This document shows, in pieces, positions 44,083 to 54,841 of a DNA stretch of 64,000 nucleotides. The stretch covers positions 35,317-99,316 of the forward strand of contig CANKZI010000004.1 in assembly GCA_947488595.1 (NCBI GenBank), written 5' to 3'. Source of the DNA: Flavobacteriaceae bacterium. Lineage in GTDB: Bacteria > Bacteroidota > Bacteroidia > Flavobacteriales > Flavobacteriaceae. Below the pieces are notes generated by a model. The model was not told the origin of the DNA. It ran no database searches and saw only the letters and a program-made list of their open reading frames with translations. Position numbers and translations under genes: made by a program. Each line of letters begins with the position of its first letter. The first letter of the stretch is position 1.

Positions 44083-44667
44083 ATGGGCAACCCAAAAATT
44101 ACGATTCTGAAGAATGAGATTTTATCCAACAATTGGTATTTGCTTAGAAAATTAACCTACGATTATCTAAAAAAAGACGGCACTACAGAGCAACAAATGC
44201 GTGAAGTTTATGATCGCGGCAATGGCGCTGCAATTTTACTTTATAACAAAACTGAAAAAAAGGTTATTTTAATTCGGCAATTTCGAATGCCTACTTATAT
44301 GAATGGTAACAAAACCGGAATGATGATCGAGGCTTGTGCTGGAATACTCGAAAAAGAAAATCCAGATGAATGCATCCGACGGGAAACCGAAGAAGAAACG
44401 GGTTATCACGTTACTGATGTTAAAAAAATTTTTGAAGCCTATATGTCGCCTGGTTCGGTTACTGAAATAATTCATTTTTTTGTTGCCGAATATACTAATG
44501 CAATGAAAATTAATGAAGGCGGAGGCATTGCTTCTGAACATGAAAATATTGATGTATTAGAGCTTTCATTTGACCTTGCTTTAGAAATGATTGCAACTGG
44601 CGCAATCAATGACGCCAAAACAATTATGCTTTTGCAATACGCCAAAATCAATGCGTTATTGGAATAA
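44083..44667 (+). CDS. nudK: NUDIX hydrolase, GDP-mannose pyrophosphatase NudK-like
   Basis: EACAGILEKENPDECIRRETEEETGY Nudix box; NPKITILKNEILSNNWYLLRK. Confidence 0.85.
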   Translation: MGNPKITILKNEILSNNWYLLRKLTYDYLKKDGTTEQQMREVYDRGNGAAILLYNKTEKKVILIRQFRMPTYMNGNKTGMMIEACAGILEKENPDECIRRETEEETGYHVTDVKKIFEAYMSPGSVTEIIHFFVAEYTNAMKINEGGGIASEHENIDVLELSFDLALEMIATGAINDAKTIMLLQYAKINALLE

Positions 44668-44858
44668 ACTGTCAAGATAATTTTTGATTTATACATAACA
44701 ATTACCGAGCAGAAAAAAACAAATAAATCCAAAATGCCGTTGTTGATTTATAGTAAATGTAATCATAATTTTTCTTAACTTCGTTTGCGATGCTATGGAT
44801 GATACAGTCTCAAAAATATTGCGACAGCGATTTCAAAGTTCAGCCTAAAAAAATTCAC

Positions 44859-45812
44859 ATGAAACCCGATACTACTTCTGAAAAAACGAATCTTCATGTT
44901 AGAAATCCACACCGATTTAAATATGATTTTGAGCTGTTGGTTAAAAACAGTAGCGAATTAGAAAATTTTGTTTTTGTAAATGAATTTGATACACAAACCA
45001 TTGATTTTAGTGACCCGAATGCTGTAAAAGCGTTGAATAAAGCACTATTAATTACTGATTATGAAATAAATAATTGGGACATTCCTGAAAATTATCTTTG
45101 TCCACCTATTCCGAGTCGCGCCGATTATATTCATTATTTGGCTGATTTGTTGGCATTATCAAATGACGGAGCTATTCCCACTGGCGAAAATGTACAAGGT
45201 TTGGATATCGGAATTGGTGCAAATTGTATCTATCCAATAATTGGAAATTGTGCTTACGGATGGAGTTTTGTTGGCACTGATACCGATGAAATTGCGCTTG
45301 AAAATTGCAGTAACATTCTCACCGCTAATCCAAAATTAATTGATTTTATCACTTTACAACAACAAATCGAACCGCGATTTATTTTCAAAAATATCATTAC
45401 ACCTGAAGATCGTTTTGCTTTTACAATGTGTAATCCACCATTTCATTCCTCACAAGAAGAAGCTAATAAAAGTAATTTGCGTAAAATAAATAATCTAGGC
45501 GATTCTAAAATTCAAAAAAACACAAAAACCATTTTGAATTTTGGTGGTCACAATGCCGAATTGTGGCGCGAAGGTGGAGAATTGGGGTTTATAACACAAA
45601 TGATTTATGAAAGTGTCAAATACCCGCTGCAGTGTTTGTGGTTTTCGACATTGGTTTCCAAAAAAGACAATTTGACCAGTATTTACCGGATATTGAATAA
45701 AGTAAATGTGGCAGATTTTAAAACAATCGACATGGCGCAAGGACAAAAAACAAGTCGGATTGTGGCATGGACATTTTTAACCGAAGCCCAGCATAAAGAC
45801 TGGAAGTTCTAA
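44859..45812 (+). CDS. rlmF: 23S rRNA (adenine-1618-N6)-methyltransferase
   Basis: NLHVRNPHRFKYDFELLVKNSSEL...DIGIGANCIYPIIG...FTMCNPPFHSSQEEA; M at 44859 preferred over 44790. Confidence 0.93.
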   Translation: MKPDTTSEKTNLHVRNPHRFKYDFELLVKNSSELENFVFVNEFDTQTIDFSDPNAVKALNKALLITDYEINNWDIPENYLCPPIPSRADYIHYLADLLALSNDGAIPTGENVQGLDIGIGANCIYPIIGNCAYGWSFVGTDTDEIALENCSNILTANPKLIDFITLQQQIEPRFIFKNIITPEDRFAFTMCNPPFHSSQEEANKSNLRKINNLGDSKIQKNTKTILNFGGHNAELWREGGELGFITQMIYESVKYPLQCLWFSTLVSKKDNLTSIYRILNKVNVADFKTIDMAQGQKTSRIVAWTFLTEAQHKDWKF

Positions 45813-45891
45813 TTTTTATAGATGCTTTAATTAAATTTATTTCATCTGTTATTCGTTTTATTGCAATAAACCAAATTTTCGCATTTACACA

Positions 45892-47883
45892 ATGAATTTC
45901 CAAATCGTTTCTTCCTACCAACCCAAAGGCGACCAGCCACAAGCCATTGAAAAACTAGTTCAAGGTATAAATGATAACGAAAAGTTTCAGACTTTGCTTG
46001 GTGTAACAGGCTCAGGGAAAACTTTTACGGTGGCCAATGTGATTGAAGAAGTACAAAGGCCTACTCTGGTTCTTGCACATAACAAAACTTTGGCGGCACA
46101 ATTGTATTCTGAATTCAAACAATTTTTCCCGAATAATGCAGTGGAATATTTTGTTTCTTATTATGACTATTACCAACCGGAAGCTTTCATGCCTGTAACT
46201 GGTGTTTTTATCGAAAAAGACCTTTCTATTAATGAAGAATTAGAGAAAATGCGAATGTCCACCACAGCTTCGCTCCTCTCGGGAAGACGCGATATTTTAG
46301 TGGTTGCTTCGGTTTCGTGCTTGTATGGTATTGGAAATCCTGTCGAATTCCAAAAAAATGTGATTCCTATTCAAAAAGACCAAATCATTTCGAGAACCAA
46401 ATTATTGCATAAATTGGTGCAAAGTTTGTATTCTAGAACTGAAGCTGATTTTAATCCGGGAAGTTTCCGAATCAAAGGTGATACTGTCGAAGTGTATCCG
46501 AGTTATGCCGATGATGCCTTTAGAATTCACTTCTTTGGAGATGAAATTGAAGAAATTGAGAGTTTTGATGTGAAAAATGCAAAAGTGATTGAAAAATTTG
46601 AAAAACTGACTATTTATCCTGCGAATATGTTTGTCACTTCGCCCGATGTTCTGCAAAATGCAATATGGGAAATCCAGCAGGATTTGGTCAAACAAGTGAC
46701 TTATTTCAATGAAATTGGCAAAAATCTTGAAGCCAAACGTTTGGAAGAACGAACCAATTTTGATTTAGAAATGATTCGAGAATTGGGTTATTGCTCCGGA
46801 ATCGAGAATTATTCGCGTTATCTTGACGGACGTTTACCTGGAACACGCCCATTTTGTTTGCTAGATTATTTCCCAAAAGATTATCTTATGGTTGTTGATG
46901 AAAGTCACGTAACACTTTCACAAGTTCATGCAATGTATGGCGGCGACAGAAGTAGAAAGGAAAATTTGGTTGAATACGGCTTTCGCTTGCCCGCAGCGAT
47001 GGACAATCGCCCGTTAAAATTTGACGAGTTTGAAGCAATGCAAAATCAAGTCATTTACGTCTCTGCCACACCTGCAGATTATGAATTGCAAAAAACCGAT
47101 GGCGTTGTTGTTGAACAAGTAATTCGTCCAACGGGTTTGTTGGATCCAATTATTGAAATCCGTCCAAGTTTAAACCAAATTGACGATTTGATTGAGGAAA
47201 TTCAATTACGAGCTGAAAAAGACGAACGCGTTTTGGTTACAACGTTAACCAAAAGAATGGCGGAAGAATTAGCAAAATATTTAACAAAAGTCGATATTCG
47301 TTGCCGTTACATCCATTCGGAAGTGGATACTTTGGAGCGCATAGAAATCATGCAGGATTTGCGAAAAGGAATTTTTGATGTGTTGATTGGTGTCAATTTA
47401 TTGCGCGAAGGATTGGACTTGCCCGAAGTTTCGTTGGTCGCAATTTTGGATGCGGATAAAGAAGGTTTTTTGAGAAGCAATCGTTCTTTGACACAAACGA
47501 TTGGTCGTGCTGCAAGAAATTTAAATGGAAAAGCAATTATGTATGCCGATAAAATCACAGCGAGTATGCAAAAAACGATTGACGAAACGGATTACCGTCG
47601 TACAAAACAGATTAATTTTAATACTGCTAATAATTTGATTCCAATGGCTTTAAATAAAACTATTGAAAGTGCTTTTGTAACTAAAAATCCTTTGGTGGAT
47701 TTTGAATTGGGCAATATAATGAATGCCGCTGCCGAACCAGATACCGCCTATTTATCCAAAGAAGCCATAGAAAAAATAATTCGTGAAAAACGAAAAAAGA
47801 TGGAAAAAGCAGCAAAAGAATTGGACTTTATGCAAGCAGCGAAATTAAGAGATGAGATTAAAAGCTTGCAATGTAAAATTTAG
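45892..47883 (+). CDS. uvrB: Excinuclease ABC subunit B
   Basis: LLGVTGSGKTFTVANVI...SYYDYYQPEAFMP...LLREGLDLPEVSLVAILDADKEGFLRS. Confidence 0.97.
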   Translation: MNFQIVSSYQPKGDQPQAIEKLVQGINDNEKFQTLLGVTGSGKTFTVANVIEEVQRPTLVLAHNKTLAAQLYSEFKQFFPNNAVEYFVSYYDYYQPEAFMPVTGVFIEKDLSINEELEKMRMSTTASLLSGRRDILVVASVSCLYGIGNPVEFQKNVIPIQKDQIISRTKLLHKLVQSLYSRTEADFNPGSFRIKGDTVEVYPSYADDAFRIHFFGDEIEEIESFDVKNAKVIEKFEKLTIYPANMFVTSPDVLQNAIWEIQQDLVKQVTYFNEIGKNLEAKRLEERTNFDLEMIRELGYCSGIENYSRYLDGRLPGTRPFCLLDYFPKDYLMVVDESHVTLSQVHAMYGGDRSRKENLVEYGFRLPAAMDNRPLKFDEFEAMQNQVIYVSATPADYELQKTDGVVVEQVIRPTGLLDPIIEIRPSLNQIDDLIEEIQLRAEKDERVLVTTLTKRMAEELAKYLTKVDIRCRYIHSEVDTLERIEIMQDLRKGIFDVLIGVNLLREGLDLPEVSLVAILDADKEGFLRSNRSLTQTIGRAARNLNGKAIMYADKITASMQKTIDETDYRRTKQINFNTANNLIPMALNKTIESAFVTKNPLVDFELGNIMNAAAEPDTAYLSKEAIEKIIREKRKKMEKAAKELDFMQAAKLRDEIKSLQCKI

Positions 47884-47962
47884 AAGTCAAATCTAAAACA
47901 AAAAACACTAACGATTTTTGAAAACTATACCTTCTTAAGAAAACTACATTTACAACCATTCG

Positions 47963-48367
47963 CTAGTTGTGCTGTTCTTTAAAAGCTTCCATCAAATATT
48001 GTGCGTCAATCATGTGGGTTGGCGAAGCTTTTATCATCAATAACAAACGTTTGGTTACTGAAGGATTCAAACCCATATTGATGGCAATTTGCTTGATGGA
48101 TATTTCTTCTTTTTCGTGTAAAACACCATCAACATGCATCAGCAAAGCCAAACGATAAAATTGTTGGATGCGTTGGATTTCAGATTTTATTATGTTGTTA
48201 GGCAATTCTTTGTGAAACAAATCTTTGAAATCGGATTTTTCAATCTTTAATTCGTTAGCTACTATCGATAAAAATTCGTATTCTCTTTGGTGCAATTTTC
48301 CATCAACGATTGAAAACGCAATCATTTCGGACAGTAAACTAATTTTTTCGTCGTAAGTATTCATCAA
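47963..48367 (-). CDS. TerB-like domain protein
   Basis: LSEMIAFSIVDGKLHQREYEFLSIVANEL...HVDGVLHEKEEISIKQIAINMG. Confidence 0.7.
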   Translation of the reverse strand: MMNTYDEKISLLSEMIAFSIVDGKLHQREYEFLSIVANELKIEKSDFKDLFHKELPNNIIKSEIQRIQQFYRLALLMHVDGVLHEKEEISIKQIAINMGLNPSVTKRLLLMIKASPTHMIDAQYLMEAFKEQHN

Positions 48368-48421
48368 ATTGTTATTTTTAGCTAAAATATTGCTTTTATA
48401 TCAGTAAACAAAATCTAAAAA

Positions 48422-49228
48422 ATGCTCAAAATATTTTTAATTTCAGGACTTCTACTTTTTATTACCTTCAAAGTTCCCGCTCAAGAAAGCACCGCCTCGC
48501 AACAAGTTAGCACTTTTATCATTAATGCACCGCAACTGCAAACCACAAAAACGATATGGGTTTATTTGCCAAAATCTTATTCCGATTCTGAAAATAAATA
48601 TCCTGTGATCTACATGCATGATGCGCAAAATCTATTTGACAAAAGGACTTCTTATGCAGGCGAATGGGAAGTTGACGAAACCTTAGATAAACTTAATGCC
48701 AATGTAATTGTTATCGGCATTGAACATGGAAACGAAAATAGAATGGACGAATTAACGCCCTTTAAAAACGAAAAATATGGTGGAGGAAAAGCTGACGCTT
48801 ATCTTGACTTTATCGTAAACACTTTGAAACCTCACGTTGATTCAGTTTATCGCACAAAAACAATAGCAAAAAGTACTACGATATTTGGAAGTTCCCTTGG
48901 CGGATTGGTTTCTTTTTATGCTGTTTTAAAATACCCAAAAATATTTGGAAAAGCAGGTGTTTTTTCGCCCTCATTTTGGTTTACGAATGATATTTATGAG
49001 CTTGTGGCAAAAAGTAAAAAAGTAAAAGCAAAAATCTATTTCCTCTGTGGTGATAGCGAAAGTAAAGATATTGATGTGGTCGGCGATCTGAATAAAATGT
49101 ACCAATTGCTAATTGAAAATCGAAGTGAATCCTTAAAACTTCAAGAAAAGGTTATTGTCAAAGGCGCGGAACACAATGAAAAATTATGGCGTGAAGGATT
49201 TGAAAAAGCGTATCTTTGGCTAGAATAA
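48422..49228 (+). CDS. Secreted alpha/beta hydrolase (esterase D-like)
   Basis: YLPKSYSDSENKYPVIYMHDAQNLFD...TTIFGSSLGGLVSFYAVLKYP. Confidence 0.87.
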   Translation: MLKIFLISGLLLFITFKVPAQESTASQQVSTFIINAPQLQTTKTIWVYLPKSYSDSENKYPVIYMHDAQNLFDKRTSYAGEWEVDETLDKLNANVIVIGIEHGNENRMDELTPFKNEKYGGGKADAYLDFIVNTLKPHVDSVYRTKTIAKSTTIFGSSLGGLVSFYAVLKYPKIFGKAGVFSPSFWFTNDIYELVAKSKKVKAKIYFLCGDSESKDIDVVGDLNKMYQLLIENRSESLKLQEKVIVKGAEHNEKLWREGFEKAYLWLE

Positions 49229-49334
49229 TTGTGGTTTTTGATATTGTAAAAGCAACTTGTGATTTGTAAACTAACATATTAAACTTTTAACCTAAAATCC
49301 TTTTTAATAAAACTTTTAAACTTTTTACCGCTTG

Positions 49335-49342
49335 TACCTTTG
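49335..49342 (+). promoter_or_regulatory. Putative -7 element (TACCTTTG) for DUF1456 gene
   Basis: TAnnTTTG match 30 nt before ATG. Confidence 0.4.
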
Positions 49343-49371
49343 CAACTTCTAAACTTAAAAACTTAAAAAAA

Positions 49372-49797
49372 ATGACAAACAACGATATTTTTAAAAAACT
49401 CCGCGTGGCTTTAATGCTGCGTGATGACCAAATAGTTGAAATTTTAGAATTGGTCGATTTTAGAATTACAAAATCCGAATTGGGTGCTTTTTTTCGAGAT
49501 GAAAAGCATGAGAATTATATGGAATGTGGTGATCAAGTATTGCGCAATTTCTTGAATGGGTTGGTCATTCATTTGCGTGGTACCAAAGAAAATCCTAAAA
49601 ATCCGAATGACGTATTGGCCAAACACAAAGCAGAAATTCCTGTAAAAGATGGATTTAAAGCTAGAGTTGAATTCAAGCCCGCTCCAAAAACTGACTTTAA
49701 AAAGAAACCCGCTTCCAATGCCAAATCAAGAGACAAAAAACCAACTCCTAAAGTGCAAGTTGTTGAGAAAGTGAAATACAATAATGGTAAAAAATAA
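49372..49797 (+). CDS. DUF1456 family protein (YehS-like)
   Basis: MTNNDIFKKLRVALMLRDDQIVEILELVDFRITKSELGAFFRDEKHENYMECGDQVLRNFLNGL. Confidence 0.9.
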   Translation: MTNNDIFKKLRVALMLRDDQIVEILELVDFRITKSELGAFFRDEKHENYMECGDQVLRNFLNGLVIHLRGTKENPKNPNDVLAKHKAEIPVKDGFKARVEFKPAPKTDFKKKPASNAKSRDKKPTPKVQVVEKVKYNNGKK

Positions 49798-49830
49798 ACA
49801 GACGATTTACTTTCGTTCTTAATCAATGCA

Positions 49831-49860
49831 AAAATCCCCGACTTTCGTCAGGGATTTTTA
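49831..49860 (+). terminator. Intrinsic terminator
   Basis: AAAATCCC..GAC-TTTC-GTC..GGGATTTTT. Confidence 0.72.
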
Positions 49861-49909
49861 ATATAATGCTAGTAGTAAAATCTTTGATAATTACTATACC
49901 GTTTTTTTC

Positions 49910-51106
49910 TTATTTGCTCAATGCAGCCTGAACCTGATCAGCGGCTTCTTGAAATTGTACCGCCGATAAAATTGGCATTCCTGAATTGTCAATTAATTCT
50001 TTGGCAATCTCGGCATTTGTACCCTGCAAACGCACAATTATTGGTACTTTAATTGCATCACCCATGTTTTTATAAGCATCAACAACACCTTGTGCAACAC
50101 GGTCACAACGCACAATTCCGCCAAAAATATTAATTAAAATTGCCTTTACATTCGGATCTTTCAAAATAATTCTAAATGCCAATTCAACTCGCTTTGCATC
50201 AGCTGTTCCACCAACATCCAAAAAATTGGCTGGTTCAAAACCTGCATATTTAATTAAATCCATAGTTGCCATTGCCAAACCTGCACCGTTAACCATGCAA
50301 CCCACTGTTCCGTCAAGGTCAACATAATTTAAACCTGCCGCTTTTGCTTCCACCTCAATAGGATTTTCCTCTCGAACGTCACGCATTTCAGCTAGTTTTG
50401 GGTGACGGTACAATGCATTGTCATCCAAATTTACTTTGGCATCAACCGCAATAATTTTATTATCAGAAGTTTTCAAAACAGGATTGATTTCAAACATCGA
50501 AGCGTCAGAACCAATATACGCTTTATACAAAGCATCTACAAACTGAACCATTTCTTTAAAGGCATTTCCAGAAAGTCCTAAGTTAAATGCAATTCTTCTT
50601 GCTTGAAAAGCTTGTAAACCGACCGTTGGGTCAATCTCTTCGGTAAAAATTAAATGTGGCGTATGTTCGGCTACTTCTTCAATATCCATTCCACCTTCAG
50701 TAGAATACATAATCATGTTTTTTGCTTTGCCTCGATTCAATAAAACCGACATATAAAATTCGGAAGTTTCACTTTCACCAGGATAATATACATCTTCGGC
50801 CACCAAAACTTTGTGTACTTTTTTACCTTCGGCCGAAGTTTGCGGTGTAATCAATTGCATTCCAATAATTTGTTCTGCCAATTCTTCAACTTGTTGCAAG
50901 TTTTTCGCCAACTTTACACCACCACCTTTTCCGCGTCCTCCAGCGTGAACTTGTGCTTTGATAACATGCCAGCCAGTTCCAGTTTCAGCAGTCAGTTGTT
51001 TGGCTGCAGCTACTGCTTCTTGTGGATTATTGGCTACGTAGCCACGTTGTACTTTTACACCATAACTGGCTAATATTTCTTTTCCTTGGTATTCGTGTAT
51101 GTCCAT
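49910..51106 (-). CDS. sucC: ADP-forming succinate-CoA ligase subunit beta
   Basis: MDIHEYQGKEILASYGVKVQRGYVA...GGRGKGGGVKLAK...NIFGGIVRCDRVAQGV; start 51106. Confidence 0.96.
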   Translation of the reverse strand: MDIHEYQGKEILASYGVKVQRGYVANNPQEAVAAAKQLTAETGTGWHVIKAQVHAGGRGKGGGVKLAKNLQQVEELAEQIIGMQLITPQTSAEGKKVHKVLVAEDVYYPGESETSEFYMSVLLNRGKAKNMIMYSTEGGMDIEEVAEHTPHLIFTEEIDPTVGLQAFQARRIAFNLGLSGNAFKEMVQFVDALYKAYIGSDASMFEINPVLKTSDNKIIAVDAKVNLDDNALYRHPKLAEMRDVREENPIEVEAKAAGLNYVDLDGTVGCMVNGAGLAMATMDLIKYAGFEPANFLDVGGTADAKRVELAFRIILKDPNVKAILINIFGGIVRCDRVAQGVVDAYKNMGDAIKVPIIVRLQGTNAEIAKELIDNSGMPILSAVQFQEAADQVQAALSK

Positions 51107-51379
51107 ATTGAAGTTTTTGACTTTATTATCCCTACTTTCGGGAGCACAAAAATAACTAAATTCATCTGATTGTGAAAAGAATTTATATTTTTTATTAATC
51201 ACTTTTTTATTGTAGTAATGGCAAATACAACTTTAGCAATAGTTGCTAAATAGTTCTAGTTTTATCGTTGAAAAAAATGTAACAATAACTAACTTGCTTT
51301 TTTTCTAAATTTTTAGAATAAAATACTGTTAAAAAAAATCGTTACGCATTTGATTCAGCTAACTTTATAAAAAAATATT

Positions 51380-51784
51380 ATGAAAAATTTAAAAATAATT
51401 AGTTCTTTATGCTTGCTGTTTTTAACAATGGCTTGCAGTGATAGCGATGATTCGGTTGTGAACTACGGAAGTGATTTAAATGGAATTTGGAAATTAACAA
51501 AATCATCTGGCGGCATTGCTGGTGCAATAATCAACTATCCCGAAGGCACCGAAGTCTGGACATTCAATTCTGCCAATCAAACTTTAAATGTGGTATCAAA
51601 TAGTAATGGTCCATTGACAACTGGGAATTATACTTATTCCTTTGTTGCTAGCGATGTGCCCGATTTTTGTCCGCTAACCCTACTAATTGATGGTAATAAT
51701 TTTGGATGTTACAGTATTTCAAATGGTGTATTGTCGATTAACCAAGAATTTGCCGACGGATTGAATCATGAATTTGTGAAATAA
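51380..51784 (+). CDS. Lipocalin-like lipoprotein
   Basis: LCLLFLTMACSDSDDSVVNYGSDLNGIWKLTKSSGG. Confidence 0.6.
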   Translation: MKNLKIISSLCLLFLTMACSDSDDSVVNYGSDLNGIWKLTKSSGGIAGAIINYPEGTEVWTFNSANQTLNVVSNSNGPLTTGNYTYSFVASDVPDFCPLTLLIDGNNFGCYSISNGVLSINQEFADGLNHEFVK

Positions 51785-51901
51785 ATCTGCTTTTACAATA
51801 ATTTTTGTTTTAAAAATAAGAAATTATTTCATTTTGTTATTCTTTACCAATTCTTTTGGATAGCAATATTTTTGCAATAGTTTTGCATAAAATAATTAAA
51901 G

Positions 51902-53107
51902 ATGCAACCAAAAGAATTAGTACAATTGGCACAAGATTTTGGAAGTCCCTTGTATGTATATGATGCCGAAAAAATACAATCGCAATACGATAGACTTACA
52001 TCAGCGTTCGCAAAAGTCGCCAGATTGCGCATCAATTATGCCGTAAAAGCCTTATCAAATTTAACTGTTTTACAATTGCTTAAAACTTTTGGTTCCAATT
52101 TAGACACCGTTTCTATACAAGAAGTACAGTTAGGATTGCATGCGGGGTTCAAACCCAATCAGATCATTTATACACCCAACGGGGTTTCTTTTGAAGAAAT
52201 TGAAGCTGTGGCGACTTTAGGTGTTCAAATTAATATTGACAATCTTTCGGTATTAGAGCATTTTGGCACAAAGCATCCTCAAATTCCTGTTTGTATTCGT
52301 ATCAATCCGCATGTTATGGCTGGTGGCAATTCGAATATTTCTGTCGGACATATTGACAGCAAATTCGGCATTTCCATTCATCAAATGCCCCATATTTTGA
52401 GAATTGTAGAAAATACGGGCATGCATATCAATGGCATTCACATGCATACAGGTTCGGACATTTTGGATATAGAAGTTTTTCTTTATGCAGCAGAAATTCT
52501 TTTTGATGCAGCTAAAGATTTTAAAGTCTTGGATTTTTTAGATTTTGGAAGTGGTTTTAAAGTGCCTTACAACAAAGCTGATATTGAAACCAATATTGAA
52601 GAATTCGGAAAAAAACTAACCAAAAGATTCAATGCTTTTGAGAAAGAATACGGACGTGAATTGACTTTGGCTTTTGAACCAGGGAAATTTTTGGTCAGTG
52701 AAGCTGGTTTTTTTCTAGCAAAAGTCAATGTCGTAAAACAAACTACATCAACAGTTTTTGCAGGAATTGATAGTGGTTTTAATCATTTGATTCGTCCAAT
52801 GTTGTATGGTTCTCAACACCACATTGAAAACATTTCCAATCCAAAAGGAAAAGAACGCTTTTACACCGTTGTAGGCTATATTTGTGAAACCGATACTTTT
52901 GCCAACAACCGAAAAATAGCCGAAATCAAAGAAAACGACATTTTGTGTTTTAGAAACGCTGGTGCTTATTGCTTTTCGATGTCATCCAATTACAATTCGC
53001 GCTACAAACCAGCCGAAGTTTTATGGAAAGACGGCAAAGGAATATTGATTCGAGAACGTGAAACTTTTGAAGATTTACTTAAAAATCAAATCATGATTGG
53101 ACTGTAA
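51902..53107 (+). CDS. lysA: Diaminopimelate decarboxylase
   Basis: FGSPLYVYDAEKIQSQYDRL...INYAVKALSNLTVLQLL...HMHTGSDI...CETDTFANNR. Confidence 0.95.
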   Translation: MQPKELVQLAQDFGSPLYVYDAEKIQSQYDRLTSAFAKVARLRINYAVKALSNLTVLQLLKTFGSNLDTVSIQEVQLGLHAGFKPNQIIYTPNGVSFEEIEAVATLGVQINIDNLSVLEHFGTKHPQIPVCIRINPHVMAGGNSNISVGHIDSKFGISIHQMPHILRIVENTGMHINGIHMHTGSDILDIEVFLYAAEILFDAAKDFKVLDFLDFGSGFKVPYNKADIETNIEEFGKKLTKRFNAFEKEYGRELTLAFEPGKFLVSEAGFFLAKVNVVKQTTSTVFAGIDSGFNHLIRPMLYGSQHHIENISNPKGKERFYTVVGYICETDTFANNRKIAEIKENDILCFRNAGAYCFSMSSNYNSRYKPAEVLWKDGKGILIRERETFEDLLKNQIMIGL

Positions 53108-53147
53108 ATTCGTAAAACTATAAACTAAATTACTATTTTTAGTTTTT

Positions 53148-54785
53148 TCAATTGCCATCCAAAACCTCCAACAAAACTTTTGCATCTGTGCCATTCGGAA
53201 AAGCAATCTTTAGCTTTTGTGCTAATGTTGGCGCGATTTCAGTAATTACTTTCGGTCAGATGTATTACCTTTTGGAATATTCCGACCATAAAAAAATCAA
53301 TGGCACATGCGTGTCATAACTGTAAGGCGTTCCGTGTGAAGTGCCCGTTGCTTGGTACTGAATGTATCCTGGTTTGTCCAAAATCACCAAATCACCATTT
53401 TGCTTCGGGTCATACCCATTGGCAATCAATTGCAAATAATAATCGGTTCCCGATGAAGCCAATATTTCTTCTTCAGTATACACTCTTTTTACTTGCTCTT
53501 GTTCCATCAAAAATGCTATAAAATTTTGCTTTACTTTTTCCAATTCTAAGCCTTTGGTTTTGATGGTTTCCTTATTAAAAAATAAATTAAAATTGGAATA
53601 ATCCAAAACCAAATCAGCACCAAAAGTAACAGTCGAAAATTCTTTTAATGCTTTTATAAACGCCTTTGAATCAATATTTTTCACATCATATTTGTTGTCT
53701 TTCAAATACGTAACATTTTCAGCTCCAGCATGGTCTGCGGTCAAAAAAATCAAATAATTGTCTTTACCCACCGTTTTATCTAAATAATTCAGAAAATCTG
53801 CAATGGTAATATCCAAACGCAAATAAGTGTCTTGCAATTCTATTGAACGTGGTCCCAAAATGTGCCCGACATAATCGGTAGAAGAAAAACTAACGGTTAA
53901 AAAATCGGTAATATCATCTTTGCCCAATGCTTCATTTTCTATTGCTTTCTTGGCAAAATCGGCCAAAAAATCATTCCCATAAGGCGTCGCTCTCAAAATA
54001 CCAGCATCATTTTTTTCATACATTGCTTTCAAATCATAAGGAAAAACGGGTGCTTTACTCCCGTACAATTTGCCTTCATACGGATTGTCATCGGCAAGAC
54101 TTTCGTTATAAGTAGTTGTTGGCTTTAATAAATCCCAACCTTTATTAATATAAGGCAAAAATCTTTTTTCATTATTAAACGCCGTTACCCAATCTGGTAA
54201 TTTTTCGCCATAAAAAGTACTCGAAATAAACGCACCTGTTTTGCTGTACCAAAATGCCCAATCAGCAAAATGTCCGGCTGGCAAAATCGCACCACGGTCT
54301 TTTAAACTCATTCCGATTACTTTTCCTTTAAAGTTGGTAGCCAATTTTAATTCATCGGTGATGGTAGTACTCAGTAGATTTTTCGGTGACATTTGACCTT
54401 CTTTTTCTCTACCATCACCAATCGTTTTCACACTGGCATCGTCGGTACAATACATGTCTTTTCCGGTAGCCCTATTGAACCAATCATTGCCAACAATTCC
54501 GTTGACCGAAGGGGTTGTACCAGTATAAATAGCTGCATGACCTGGTGCAGTATAAGTGGGCATATAATTAAAATGCATGTTTTGAAAAGTATAGCCGTCC
54601 TTCATCAAGCGATTAAAACCATTTGCGGAAAAATCATCAGAAAAACGGTATAAATATTCCATTTTCATTTGATCAACAACGATGCCGATGACCAATTTTG
54701 GACGTTCTTGCGCCTGAAGATTTACTATAGACAAGAATAAAACAATTAAAATTAACTTTTTCATGATCGAATATTTTAGATTCAA
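53148..54785 (-). pseudogene. Alkaline phosphatase family (nucleotide pyrophosphatase-like) protein with 3'-end frameshifts; intact ORF portion 53265-54785
   Basis: PKLVIGIVVDQMKMEYLYRFSDDF...PTYTAPGHAAIYTGTTPSVNGIVGNDW; after DTHVPLIF the frame shifts at A7 (53290-53296) and again near 53250-53252; recovered tail GRNIPKGNTSDRK / KVITEIAPTLAQKLKIAFPNGTDAKVLLEVLDGN*. Confidence 0.75.
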
Positions 54786-54841
54786 AATTACAATTTACAT
54801 TTATAAATTGACGTTGCCAATTGTTAAGTTATGAATAAAAT

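Noticed and set aside
47963-48367. Tellurite-resistance system suggested by TerB-like protein
   Set aside because: No other ter genes nearby; TerB-like domains alone are widespread.
49910-51202. Extended N-terminus for sucC
   Set aside because: Family starts at MDIHEYQGKEIL (51106); the extra 32 aa are AT-rich upstream sequence.
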